Shown here: one piece after another, positions 1 to 13,000 of the stretch
How the letters are laid out: every line of letters begins with the position of its first letter
Numbering within the stretch: the first letter of the stretch is position 1
Origin: Branchipolynoe longqiensis
Taxonomy: Eukaryota; Annelida; Polychaeta; Phyllodocida; Polynoidae
DNA length: 64,000 nucleotides
Assembly (NCBI GenBank): GCA_030323885.1
Contig: CM059193.1
Span: 75,275,040 to 75,339,039 of the forward strand
Direction: 5' to 3'
Translations under genes and position numbers: made by a program
The notes under the pieces: generated by a model
Seen by the model: only the letters and a program-made list of their open reading frames with translations
Database searches by the model: none
What the model was told of the DNA's origin: nothing

Positions 1-282
1 AATACGTGTTAAAGTTTAATACATGAACTAAAAAGAAACTTGTAAAAGAACAAAAGAAAACTATGCGATTGCATGGGAGTTTACCTCTTAGTAAGATTAA
101 AAGTCATATCATGATGTGTACAAAATAATTTTCCAAAAAAGAAGGAAGAACTAGAATAGTCCCTAAAATTATACAACACCAACACAAAAGAAACAATTGA
201 AACATTAAGCGTCACATCATAATGGATACACAATACTTCTTAAACAAAACATTAATCGAGAATAATCCACCTCAAGAATTAA

Positions 283-629
283 AGCTGCATGGTCAGATCA
301 AAACATCAAATTTTGAAAATGAAAACAATTATCTAGATTTGATTCTGCATATGTAACTTAGATCCTGGTGCACTTAGTAAGCATTTGTCATCACATATAA
401 GGGAATACTTAGTCAATTTAATAGAACATGTTACTGCATGGACCTATGATGTTAGAGCTTTGGCAAGCTTGCCTAAATTAATTTTGCACATTTGCACTTG
501 AAATATCTCAAAAGTTAACGATTTTAAATCAAAGTTACCTCAATCTAAAGTAAGGTAGATTATAATGCTCAACGTAATATCTTTATCTCAGGAAATAACA
601 GAAACTCAAGATCTTCGGACTGTGCGACT
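283..629 (-). mobile_element. TTAA-flanked MITE (family A), full copy
   Basis: Flanked by TTAA at 279-282 and 630-633. The ends are inverted AGCTGCATGGTCAGATC and the inverse of the family end (TTCGGACTGTGCGACT). No coding capacity. The TTAA duplication points to piggyBac-like or Kolobok-like mobilisation. Confidence 0.75.
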
Positions 630-895
630 TTAAGCAAACAAATATAAAGAAAAGCGATTGCTTGGGGTTTTCTGTTTCTGCAATATTGGAAGTTATAGTA
701 ATATTATTACTATTGGAAGTTATAGTAATAGTATTACTATAACTTCCAATGTTACTAATAGTATTACTCATATAGAAGGAATAATTCAACATACAATCAA
801 TGTGTGAAGGCATGGGGACTTGGTTGATCACCGTGTGGAGATACCCGGAAGTGACGTGCTGTTAATGACCTTTGACCCAATTACCTCTCCTGCAG

Positions 896-1045
896 ACAGC
901 GGTCTTGACGCTCACACCCAGTGCCCCCACCTGGACCAGGCCGACCTGCTGGAGACCATGAAGTGTGGTCACGTGACTTGCCCCAACTTCACCTGGGTGG
1001 TGGGCGACTGGGGCAGCTGTATAGTGCACAACGCGGGTGTGCAAG
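896..1045 (+). CDS. THSD7A: THSD7-type exon 1 of window: end of one TSP1 repeat, start of the next
   Basis: The acceptor is TCTCCTGCAG and the donor CAAG/GTAAGG, both phase 1. Residues 1-49 contain the Cys-rich end of a TSP1 repeat (MKCGHVTC) and then the start of the next (NFTWVVGDWGSC). The Trp residues of that start are typical of TSP1 strand A, and NFT is a potential N-glycosylation site. The phase-1 start shows that at least one coding exon lies upstream of the window. Confidence 0.9.
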
Positions 1046-4000
1046 GTAAGGCTGTCTTCTCTCTTATACAATAGACACCGCCATTTAAGCTAGTGACATC
1101 TATTGGCAGAATCTGGAACCACTCTATTAGGCTACTTTCCCCGAGTGCCTGTGGTTTCATATGCTAAATCGCCATAAAGAATGCATGGACAAATAATAAA
1201 ATGCCTGCTTATATTCAGATATTCATATCGCAACAGGCATCAAGCTCTTATCCTTGTAATATAAATATAAAACAAGGCAACTACAGTAACAGCTCTCCTA
1301 CCGACCACCTCCACAGATCGACCACTCCCCTATATCGATCGCTTTATTTGGGTCCCAACAATACCATTGTAACCATATTCAAACTCCCTAAACCGACCAC
1401 TTCCCTAATGGACCACTTAAAGTCGGTCCCAAGGTCAGTCGATTTGGAGAGGTTTTACTGTATATTGTATTTTTCCACCGGAATTTCACCGCCGCTCTCT
1501 TCATGTGTATTACAGCCCACCAGTTAAGCTAGTGACATCTATCGGCAGAATCTGGAACCACTCTATTCGGGTACATTCCAGCTTACCTGGTGGGGTGGGG
1601 TCTATTAACTGGTTTGAAATAATTAAATACAGAATAGTAAATTAAAAAATGTAAAATGTAAATATACAAAATTGGACGAGGAGAGTGGTGTAATTCTGTT
1701 TGAAAGATTAGCTGCTTTGAAATAAATATACAATTTTTATTTTATTTTTGAAAATGTAAACCTAAGAGATTACATTCATTACATTGGTATTCCATGTATA
1801 TTATTACTGAAAGGTCATACTTATAATGGGATATTTGAGCTCACCTACCCAGCATTATTAGATTCTGAGTAACCCATGGCTATTAATACTATTAGTAGTA
1901 GTTGTGTGACTTCAGATAAACTAACTCATGGCTATTAGTAGTAGTTCTGTGACATCACACAAACTAACTCATGGCTATTAGTAGTAGTTTTGTGAATTCA
2001 CACAAACTAACTCATGGCCCTTTGTAGTAGTTCTGTGACATCACACAAACTAACTCATGGCTATTAGTAGTCGTTGTGTGATTTCACACAAACTAACTCA
2101 TGCTATTAGTAGTAGTTATATGACTTCACACAAAATAATGCATGGCTATTACTAGTAGTTCTGTGACATCACATAAACTAACCCATGGCTATTACTAGTA
2201 GTTGTGTGACTTCACACAAACAAATGCATGGATATTAGTAGTAGTTGTGTGACTTCACACAACCTAACTCATGCTATTAGTAGTAGTTGTGTGACTTCAC
2301 ACAAACTAACTCATGGCTATTAGTAGTAGTTGTGTGACTTCACACAAGCTAACTCATGGCTATTAGTAGTAGTTGTGTGACTTCACACACACTAACTCAT
2401 GGTCATTAGTAGTAGTTGTGTGACTTCACACAAACTAACTCATGGCTATTAGTAGCAGTTGTGTGACTTCACACACACTAACTCATGGCTATTAGTAGTA
2501 ATTCTCTGACTTTACACAAACTAACTCATGGGTATTAGTAGTAGTTGTGTGACTTCACACACAATAACTCATGGTTATTAGTAGTGGTTGTGTGACTTCA
2601 CACAAACTAACTCATGGCTATTAGTATCAGTTGTGTAACTTCACACAAAGTAACTGATGCTATCAGTAGTAGTTGTGTGACTTCACACAAACTAACTGAT
2701 GCTATTAGTAGTAGTTGTGTGATGTCACACAAACTAACTCATGGCTATTAGTAGTAGTTGTGTGACGTCACACAAACCTACTCATGGCAATCAATTATAT
2801 ATATTTTACTCAGGAAAATGACAGAAACTGAAAAGCATCAGCCCCGTCCTGATATGACCTTAGATGTTGCCAGGACGTAAAACTCCAACAACCAGCCAAC
2901 ATAACCATCGGACTATGCAACATTTTTACCCCCCCCCCCTCAAAAAAAACACACAAATTGGCTTGGCCTATGTTTGCGCTCTGACACGGCGTCCTTTCTC
3001 GTCCTTTCCCTTCGCTTCCTGTTGCGCGTACGCAGATGAGCTGGTGCCGTGTGGTCCCGGAGTGCGCAGGCGCCACGTGCTGTGCCAGCGTTCTGACGGT
3101 GCGCAGGTGCCGCATCACCACTGTGACGCCGTCTCCATGACTCCCGAGAAGCACGAGGCTTGCAGCGTCGGCTGTCAGCGGGACTGCCGGCTTGAGGCCT
3201 GGTCAGCCTGGGGGTCCTGCTCCCAGACCTGCGGTGAAGGTGAGTTCATCGCGCCGAGAGTGGGGAGGGGGCGGGACTGACCTCTTAAGCAGGAATTGCC
3301 TTACTTCTGACTTTTTTCTAGGTCATATTCCGAATCTTAAGGTTGGTGGTTCGATTCACCATGGCATGAAACACTTTCAATTTGGATTTCCACCACTGTG
3401 TATAACTTACAGCATCATCAAAGGTCAGTTGCGATATGGTGTGGGAGGTTAAAAATTCCTTGGGTCGGTAAAAGTGTAGGGTCTGACTTTCTATCGACCA
3501 AATGTTGAATGGTGTAAACAAGACTATTTAGACTCATCCATGATAGGCAGTATAAATCTTCAAAAGGAAATATCCGGCGCTGTGGCCGAATTGGTAGAGC
3601 ATGGTCTTCGCGTGTGGGAGATTGGGAGTTTGGTTCCCGATCTAGTCAAACCCAATGACTTATAATTTGGACAATTATAGCTTCCTAGCCTGGTGCTCGG
3701 CAGTAATAGGATAGGGCAAGTGACTGGTTAGCTCAGTGTCAGGATAATGTGACTGAGTGGGATATCGGGTCATGGTGCTGGTACCCGATTTCCCAGTGGG
3801 ACAGCACTATAAAGTAGCCATGAGTGTGCACTGTCACAAGTTGGTACCCATCCTGATATGACCTTAGATATTGCCAGGACGTAAACTTCAACAGCCAACC
3901 AATGAATTGAATAAAGGCGAGGCCGACATATTCAGGGATGAAAGATCTCTGCCATTTCGCGGCTTTCTGCGATTTTCGCGATTTTCGCGATTTTCCCAGC

Positions 4001-7000
4001 ACTATCAGATTATGCTAATATGTCTTTCAAATGCTGCAGCACTATTAGTGTATACCAATATGTATGAAGCCTGATTTCCGAGAATTTCCGCCGATGTCCT
4101 AAGGCTATGGGAGAATATCCATGTTTTCTCGGAAATTCGCAGTCGGTTTACAAATAACTTCACCGTATGCGTCGATTTCAAATGCTTTTCCCAGAGACCA
4201 CTTTCATACCTACATGTTATTCATTGGCATTTATTTTGTTCCTGTTTTGTCACAGGTACAGTCAGGTTCATAAATGTTGGTCCTACATTTGGTGCTGTAC
4301 ATTATACAGAAGGAACCACTCCCTTAATTCTACAGGATCGGTGCTGTAACTAATACAGCACTGATCAAACTTAGATTATATAGACTGTCAATTCCAATAG
4401 TAAGATGGCTGGAAGACCAGTTCTGTGGTGCTGGCAAATGTCATATATATGCAGATGAATAAATACTTTACAAAAAAAAAAAAAAAAATCACAGATTTGA
4501 CGTCCAATAGCCGATGATAAAAATCAATGTGCTCTAGAGGCGTCGTTAAATAAAACAAACTTTAAATGTTCACAGACAAATTTCTTTTAAAAGGTTGGGT
4601 GGGTGGGACATCATATTAGTATTTTGGAGGGAAGTAGCACACATATTGATGGTTCGGTGGCTCTGGTCGATGTAATTTAGACGCTGCGTTAGACAGTTAA
4701 GGTACAGTTTATAGTCTCTATTAGATAAAGGATTCACCCTGTACTCGCAGTACACGGGTGAATACCAACCCTATATAAAAGCTGTCGAAAACGCGGGGAA
4801 CTGAAATGAGAGCCTAATTTCGAATCTAAGATGCAACATTTATTCTTTGTATATGTGTTCATATTGCCCCGGTACCTTTGAGTTGAACAATATAATAAAA
4901 CATCTAGTTTAATAAGATTTAAAAGTGAAATCGATGGCATTGTCTGGCCGCCATCTTGTCTTTTTGCAATCTCTCCCATTTCACCAAATCTGTGCCAATA
5001 TGTGTAGCCATTTGATCCTGGAACCACAGTTTCTACTTCCTGTCCCATACTAAAGCTATTTTCGCCCGTATTTACACTACATTGTCGTTCAACCGTGTAC
5101 TATAAGTACAGGGTGAATCTTTTATCTAAGTCTCTATGTGTCTTGGTGACTAAATGCCAGCGATAGTTCAGACTGAGAAGTATAGGTGGCAGCAGGTTTG
5201 CGTACATAGAAACAGTATGCCGATGGTCCCACGCATTCAATGACCCATGTTTGACAACATGTGCAATTACACTTTATAAATCATGTAAATACACCTTGTG
5301 TAAATATCTCTGTACGTGTAACACATACATCTGGAAGACCAGTGTTACGGCACTGAGAAATAAGATATGAATCAAATTCATTAAACAATATTAACCTACC
5401 TACTTACTCAATAGGCTGCACCTGAGAGTGCCATAAAGATCAGTTCAAACACAAAGGCCCACCTTTTCACTGAGTATGTCATCTCCAGAAAGATAATCAG
5501 TTATGTCCCCGCTTCCATGCTAACGTTTACCATATTAGTCTAACATAGCTACCTCCCCGTATGTTTCTTTTTTTCCTTATCTTGTTCTTTACTTGTCATT
5601 CTTATTGAAGCTTTGCCTATTGTCTTGTAATTGTCTCTCTACATTGCTGTAGCTTTGTTTAGTGTGTAGTGGCAATTGCCATTAGGGCTGGAAGACCAGT
5701 GCATTGGTCGTGTTGCTTTGGCAACATCGATAATTCGCGATCGACAAGACACAGACTGTGCTGCCGCCTGAAGTTCAGTGAGTTTCACGTGCCTCATCGC
5801 TGCTCTACCCGTTGAACTCTCCTCCATGTCCGGTGAACGGCCAGACCTCTTCACTTAACTCCAGGTGTTGTCACCGCCCGCTGCAGCCATGCCCCTCGCC
5901 TGAACTCTGTGAACCCCAAAATTGACATCACTTCCTGCACCATGCAGGCACTTCTCACCAAGATGCCAAACCTGCAACATCTCACGCCTTTTCTTGTCCC
6001 AAGTACAGTAAAACCTCTCTAAGTCTAACTGACCACCTCCACAGATAGACCACTCCGCTATATCGATCGCTTTATTTCGGTCCCAAACGATCACACATAC
6101 AATACCACTGTAATGATTAAATAACTCCTGATATGACCTTAGATGTTGCTAGGACGTAAAACAACAACACACAAACAAAACCCTAAGCCGTCCACCTCCC
6201 TAAATGGACCATTTAAAGTTGGTCCCATGGTCGGTCGATTTAGATAGGTTTTCCTGCAATCCTTTGTTGTGTTATTCAGAGGAATAAAAACAGTTGAACA
6301 AAAAAAAATTGTAATCTAATCTGCCTTGCTCCAGGTGTGAAGACACGGTCACGTGCTGCCCTGGAGGAGCCTGAGATGGGCGGGCGGCCATGCACCCTGC
6401 TGGATCAGAACACCACCTGCTCAGACCGGGACTGCGGCCTGTTCGAGTGGAAGGTCGCCCCGGTAGGTGCATCCAACTTAAGGCCAATGCAGTTGTGCGC
6501 ATTTATGTCTACGTATAATGCAGAAGGGATTATGGGGATAGTATGGGAACAAATCTATTGCGCATACGATCTCGAAGGATCTAGAAGGAGCTGGTGGCTG
6601 TTGCTAGAGCAGCCTGGTGGGGAGGTGGGGTGCAGTGAGGTAGGAAGCAACTCTGTTTGCGATATCACCTGACCACCACCGGCTGGTTATTTGGCCCGGA
6701 TTTGTACTGGGGCGTTTAAAGTTGCATGGTTCGAGGAAATATAATGTTGTCAAAATTAAAACAACTAGTTGCATTTGATCATATATATCCAACTTAGATA
6801 CTGGTATATTAGCTTGGGGCAGCATATACAGAATAACCAGTGCATTTTTAACCTCACCCCTTTGGACACTCACTTTGAAATCCCCATTATGCAGGGAGGC
6901 ATTTTACCAATTAGGCCAATCTCGTGACCTCATTAGCCTCCCCTGACCAACTAGGCCTACTGTGTGGGGCCATAGAGGGGAAGGGGAAATGAGGGGGATG

Positions 7001-10000
7001 TTGCCCCTCCCCTCCTTGTTGGATATTCAATGCTATTTGGTCAATTCTATAAATATAATTAACCAATTTCGGTAATTTAAATTTTGAAATTTGTACATTT
7101 GTAAATTAAAATTGTATTTGCCGTCGGGACTATGTATGGTATGAGGGAGGATGAGACATATGGATGACATAACAGTAAATAATAACAGAGCAATAATATG
7201 TACATGAGAAATGAAAATTCATTAGATAGCAATGCGAAATGTTAAAGGGAATCGGTATACCTGTCCGGGAAAACAAACAAACTTGGAATAGTTCTAATTT
7301 GGGCCACAGGGTTCTGTGCTTAATGGTATGATGGCATCAGCCGTGTTCTACGATCCAGGCGGACCTGAACATTAATGGCGTGATGGGATTCGCCGAAAAT
7401 GCGCAAATCTCCAGGTTTAATGCTATGATGACAGCAACTGTTCTGGTAATGCATTTTCGTTAGGATGGTATCCATCGCAAATGTGCCAGGTTCTGGGAAG
7501 CAGCCGTTCCACAGCGTACGTGCCGGCGGGCAGCTCTGGATCTCAGAGCATGCAGTTTGTCATAGGTGAGGGTAGAAACTGATATGGTGCTACGACCCCT
7601 GGCCGTCCTCCGACGCATATGCTGTGGAACGGCGCATTTGTGATGGATCCGGTCCAAACAATAACACACAGGCACGATCAGAACACCTGCTGCAATCATA
7701 GCATTAAACCGAGAAACCTGCACAATTGTGGCGGATCCCGTCAAACCATTAATGTTCAGGTCCAGCTGAATCATAGAATGTGCAGTTTGGTGGGTGGTTG
7801 CATAGTTTGATGTTTTGAAATGTCTGCCATTGCGACAATGTCACTCATATACCGAAGTATATGCGATGTTGGATATTCGATGCTACTTGGTCAATTCGAT
7901 AGATATAAATTAAATTAACCTTTCTACAAAATAATATGTTGTTACAAACCCTAGTGCCACGGGCCTATGACACCAATCCATTCCCAGAATGTTCACACCC
8001 CAAACAGAAATACCTACCTAAAGCCCTGTCAGGTTCCAGGATTAGTAGGTCATCTCACATCATGTGGTCACTGTGAGATGACCATCTGGCTCATAATCAT
8101 AGCCACAGAACTTTTGGCAAGCTTGTCAAAATTATTGTGGGTTCTTTCAGCTCAAATTGCTCCAGAACTAGCTATTTTTCATCAAAGTTACTCAGGACAA
8201 ATGAATATTAGGATATAATGGTCAACCTGAGCTATTTATCTCAAATATACCTAACAAATTCAAATGCCATCGGACCATGCAACTTTAACTTGGGTTCGGC
8301 CGGAAAGTTTGGGAAAGACCCGGTAGGTGACTCCACCGGCCAACCAGGAGGCGGTGTTGGGGGGACGGTTCAGGCTAGTATTGAATCTGAACTGAAGATG
8401 GCGCCACTCTCCGGGTTGGTTTTGCTATGACGATGAGCCGTGGTTGGTTCGGTCACCCTGCCCCATGTCGCACAGCATATAACCTGAACGCCGCCTGTCT
8501 GATCTTTGTTTCTCTCGCAGTGGGGTCCATGCAGGCCGTTCTACGGGATCGACTGTGGGCGTGGCCAACGGAAACGGGGCGTCACCTGCCGGGCGGGGGC
8601 GGAGTTTGAGGTCGAGTGCACCCGGAGGGAGCCCCGTCCAGCAGACACCGTCAGCTGTGACCTGCCCTGTCTGGGTAAGATAACCAATGACCCATTAATT
8701 AGATGCTGATTTACACACTTGTAGATGTATGTGGCTTCTCACCTGTAAATTGTCAAATAAAAGATTAATTGTGCAAGCTTTTCGCAGACCCATCATATCA
8801 CAGAATAGAATGGCCAGCGTAGTTATCGCCTTCATAGATATCCATAGATTGCATCACCTCAGTCATTTCTGTTAATATTTAAAGTTGCACAGTCCGATGG
8901 TTTTGAGTTTCTGAAATTTTTCTCTGAGATAAGTCTATTAAATTGATCATTATAATCTACCTTACTTTAGTTTGAAGTAACTTTTAATTGAAATGGCTAC
9001 CTGTTGAGATATTTGAAATTCAAACATATGAAAATAATTTTGGCAAGCACGCCAAAACTCTGATACCATCGGCTTCTGCAGTGACAGGTTCTATTAAATT
9101 GACTCAGTGTTCCCTTCTATGTGGCAATATATACTTAATAAGTGCATCGGTATCTAAGTTAGATATGCAGAATCAAATCTAGATAATTGTTTTGGTTTTG
9201 AAAACTTGATGCTTCATCGGACTATGCAGCTTTAATTAAATATGTACATTACCTTTGCCGTGAACATCAGTAGAACATCGGTCTTAACTTGTATGAAAAT
9301 TGGTATTAAAAGGTCTAACAAAGATCTTAAATAGGATTGACTGATAGGTGCAGGAACTATAAAATACAAGCAAAATGTATATTCGGAGACAATCAAAGGT
9401 TAGCACTTGACTATACATGTGTTTAGTCAAGTCCTCTGTCTTTTTACCTGAAATACACTTTAACGGCATAATTTTCAATATTGCGCAAAATGGAATTTCA
9501 GAAGGTTAGTGAATTAAGCGTCACTGTGCCTTGCGTATTGAACCTGTTAAGTGATGTCAAATGTATTTGTGAAGTACTGAGAACTGTGTGTGACGTGTAC
9601 AGTGCTGTCATTGTACGCCAGTCCAACTGACTGTGCTCCTGTACTGTTTAGAGGACTGTCAGGGTTTGTACTAGATAAAGGATTCACCCGGTACTCACAG
9701 TACATGGGTGAATACCAGCCTTATATAAAAACGGTCGAAAAAGCGGGTTAAGGAAATGAGAGCCTAATTTCACAATCTAAGAAGCAACATTTATTCTTTG
9801 TAGGTGTCTTCATATTTACCTCTGAGTTGAAAAATATAATAAAACAGCTAGTTTAATACGATTTAAAATTGAAATCGCCGCCATCTTGGATTTTTGCATT
9901 CTCTCCCATTTCGCCAAATATGTGGCAATATATGTACCATTTGATCATGGAACCACAGTTTCAACTTCATGTTCCGTGCTAAACCTATTTTCGCCCGTAT

Positions 10001-13000
10001 TTACACTACATTGTCCTTCACCCGTGTACTACAAGTACCGGGTGAATCTTTTATCTAGGTTTGTACAGGTCCTTCAAAACCTGGAGCATCCTGGAATTTG
10101 ATAATTCAGAATTCCAGGCCTGGAAAGTCCTGGAATTTCTCTAATGCTCCTTATAAGTCCTTAAAACTGGAAAATCATTACCATACCATTTTAAAGCACA
10201 TTTCCGTTGATGTGCCCAAATTTCACTCAGTGATCTTTTGTATTAAAAATGATTTTTGTGGGTTTGTTATTCTGCCTCTTGATTTTTCTATTAAAACCAT
10301 ACATTTAGTGATTGCTATTTCTCATGCGTATTCACAATTCACATCTTACCCAGTGAATCAACCATGAATACAGCTCTGTTTTAAGCACTGTAATTTGATA
10401 AATGTCTTATAAATCTTCTGGAAGTTTGCATTGAAAGTCCTGGAAACTCCTTGAATTTAAAATATCGACATGGATATGAACTTTGGACTGTTTAAATTGC
10501 TCAATATTTCGCATGCCACGTCGACACTTGAGAGTTTGGCCTACATTCTCTTTTTATGTCGACCCTCTATTCTCTGACACTGAGTTCCCAAAGCATTCCA
10601 TTATTTTTCATGTTGGACTACCTGAATAATGCAATGTCCTTTTCTCTAAATGTCACTGACTTTTCGCTAGGTATATTTGCTACTTCGTACTATTATTGTT
10701 ATGCTAGTGTATTTTAATTTTAATTTGACCACCATAATGTTTATAATTGTGAGCTTTTTGACTTAATATATATGTGTCTTTTGACAAGTATTTGATTGTG
10801 TGATTTTACCCTACGTGTAAAGTGATTTCCTGAGTTCATATTCTACTTCATTTATTATTTCATGAATGCATATTTAATAATCATTAATATTTCATAATTC
10901 ACTGTTCATGTTATCAGTAATTTACTATAATTATCTTTAGCATTATAATTGTAATCATAACACTATAGTCAGGGGGCTCAAAACAGCCATAGGTGTGAAA
11001 GTGCGTACTAATACAATTTTATTGCAGATTGTGATAGTCATATACCTATATTTTGAGAATCAGGAGGGTGCCACTCTGGCACCCTTGAGCAATTTTTTTT
11101 ATAACCCGTTTTTGATATGATGTCATATTGGATCAATCCAGCATTTTTGTGCCGTTCTACATTAGCGGGTAGTCTTCGTATATCGGCTGTAGTATCATTT
11201 CTAATTCACTTAGCACTACATATATTATACCAGAAGAAAGGATATTGAAGTACCTTTCTCCTGATGTATAAAACTTCTATGTATGATACAAATGTGTAAA
11301 TACAGAAAGGCTCAAATGAAATTATTACTGCCAACTCACGGTAATCAAAGTGTACATTTTTTTGTGGAAAAGCTAATCCCGATAATAAAGAAAATAATAT
11401 ATCACTTGCAGACAATTTATTTGTCTCATTCATGGCTATTTAATTAATGTATATGTGTGCCGATGCTATTCATGTAAAATTCCCATCTAAAACAATTTTA
11501 ACAATGCCTGGTCATCTGTCAAAGTGTTCAGGACATGTCAATCAACAAAACCGAAAATGTTCAAAATATGGTTAAACTTGGATACCTTCAAAGACTTATG
11601 ACATTATTGTGTTTGCAGACGTTGTTTAAACACAAATATTACTATTCTGTAAAACAAGGTATGGAAGTGGTGTTTTGACCATTATATTCATTTCCAAACT
11701 ATATAAACAGTCGTTTATATACTCCTAGGTTGAACCTGTGAGCCATCATAGATGATACCCGATGTGAACGATGGAATCCTCAGGAAAATGTTTATTCCCA
11801 GGCTGCAACAAGCCGGAGGGAACCCTCGTTACTGGAAAGGAACAGCGAATAAAAAAACATTATTTCTGCAAGCATATCACGCGAAGATTTGATCCATATT
11901 GGGCTCCAAGAAGACCTTGACAACAATCCAAACCTCGCCTTACAGTTTCACAAGTCCTGCGTATCCCGCTATACATCAAAGACACATATTGCTAGGGAAC
12001 GAAAGCGCATAGGAACCACTGGCGATCGATATACCTAGGATCTCAAAAAAGCCCATGAAACCAATCAACATGGGGAGTAAGACCGCTGTCAAACAGTATC
12101 AGTTTGACGGACAGAAAAAGCCCAATCCTCCCAACGTAGCCCTGACATGTGGAATCACATACGACCTACTGTGTAAGACAACTGCTAACGTCCACAAAGC
12201 CATGGAGAGGAACTTAGCTTGGCTCGTGTCCATCGTACAGAGTACAGACGATGAAGAACCGATCCCAGAGTGGTCAGGAGCAATGACAGCTTCATCCAGA
12301 GAAGAAGGCAGGGCTGTTGGTATGGCGAGCCACTTTGTATTCGGTCCTCTCATTGACCTACCGCCTGCTCACCCCAACACCATCTTGACCACGCTGATTT
12401 TCATAGAAGAGTCCCTAAGGCAACAACGCTACATCCATCTGTCAGCAGACATGCAGCTTTACAAGATCATCATGCAGGTTAAGTAGGCGGATCCAGATCA
12501 CTGGAAGAGCTTGATTGTTTGTCCGGGAGGGATGCATACCCTAATGTGTTTTGTTGGATGCATCGGCACCCTGATGAACGGCAGTGGACTCGAGGAACTT
12601 CTGGAAGCAGCATTCAAGGGCGTAGGAAGTATGCTGAATGGCAAGGCATGGCCGAAGGCGCTCCGGGGCTTACGGATGGTGGTAGTGGCACTACTGCGGC
12701 CACTGATCTCAGAATACTGTGGAATCTCTAGAAGAGCAACTAGACACGATCTGCATGTCACAAACAGCACGACTCTGGGTCCACTGCTTGATCATCCCAC
12801 TGCTGATTGTCCATTTCTATGTGCAAGCTGAACGAGAGCGAGACTGGCTCCTGCACATGTACGCTTTGAAGAGGATGGTTCCATACTTCTTTTCAGCAGG
12901 CGATTGGCACTAAGCCAAGTATATCGTCTGGCACCTACAAGACATGGCATCGTCTCTTCCATCTGAACTACAAGATGCCTTCCTGAGAAGATAACACGTT

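Noticed and set aside
1884..2795. CRISPR-like array
   Set aside because: The repeats are directly tandem with no unique spacers, in a eukaryotic intron; it is a satellite.
2864..3035. N-terminal extension of the ORF containing exon 2
   Set aside because: It crosses SINE and MITE debris and a poly-C run; the AG at 3034-3035 with matching phase gives the exon start.
3572..3650. tRNA gene (GGCCGAATTGGTAGAGC ... GGTTCCCG)
   Set aside because: It continues into the SINE family 1 body and tail, and no full cloverleaf can be drawn; other copies show the same head.
7460..7774. 104-residue minus-strand ORF as a gene
   Set aside because: It spans the two arms of a foldback element, so its openness follows from the inverted repeat; no family recognised.
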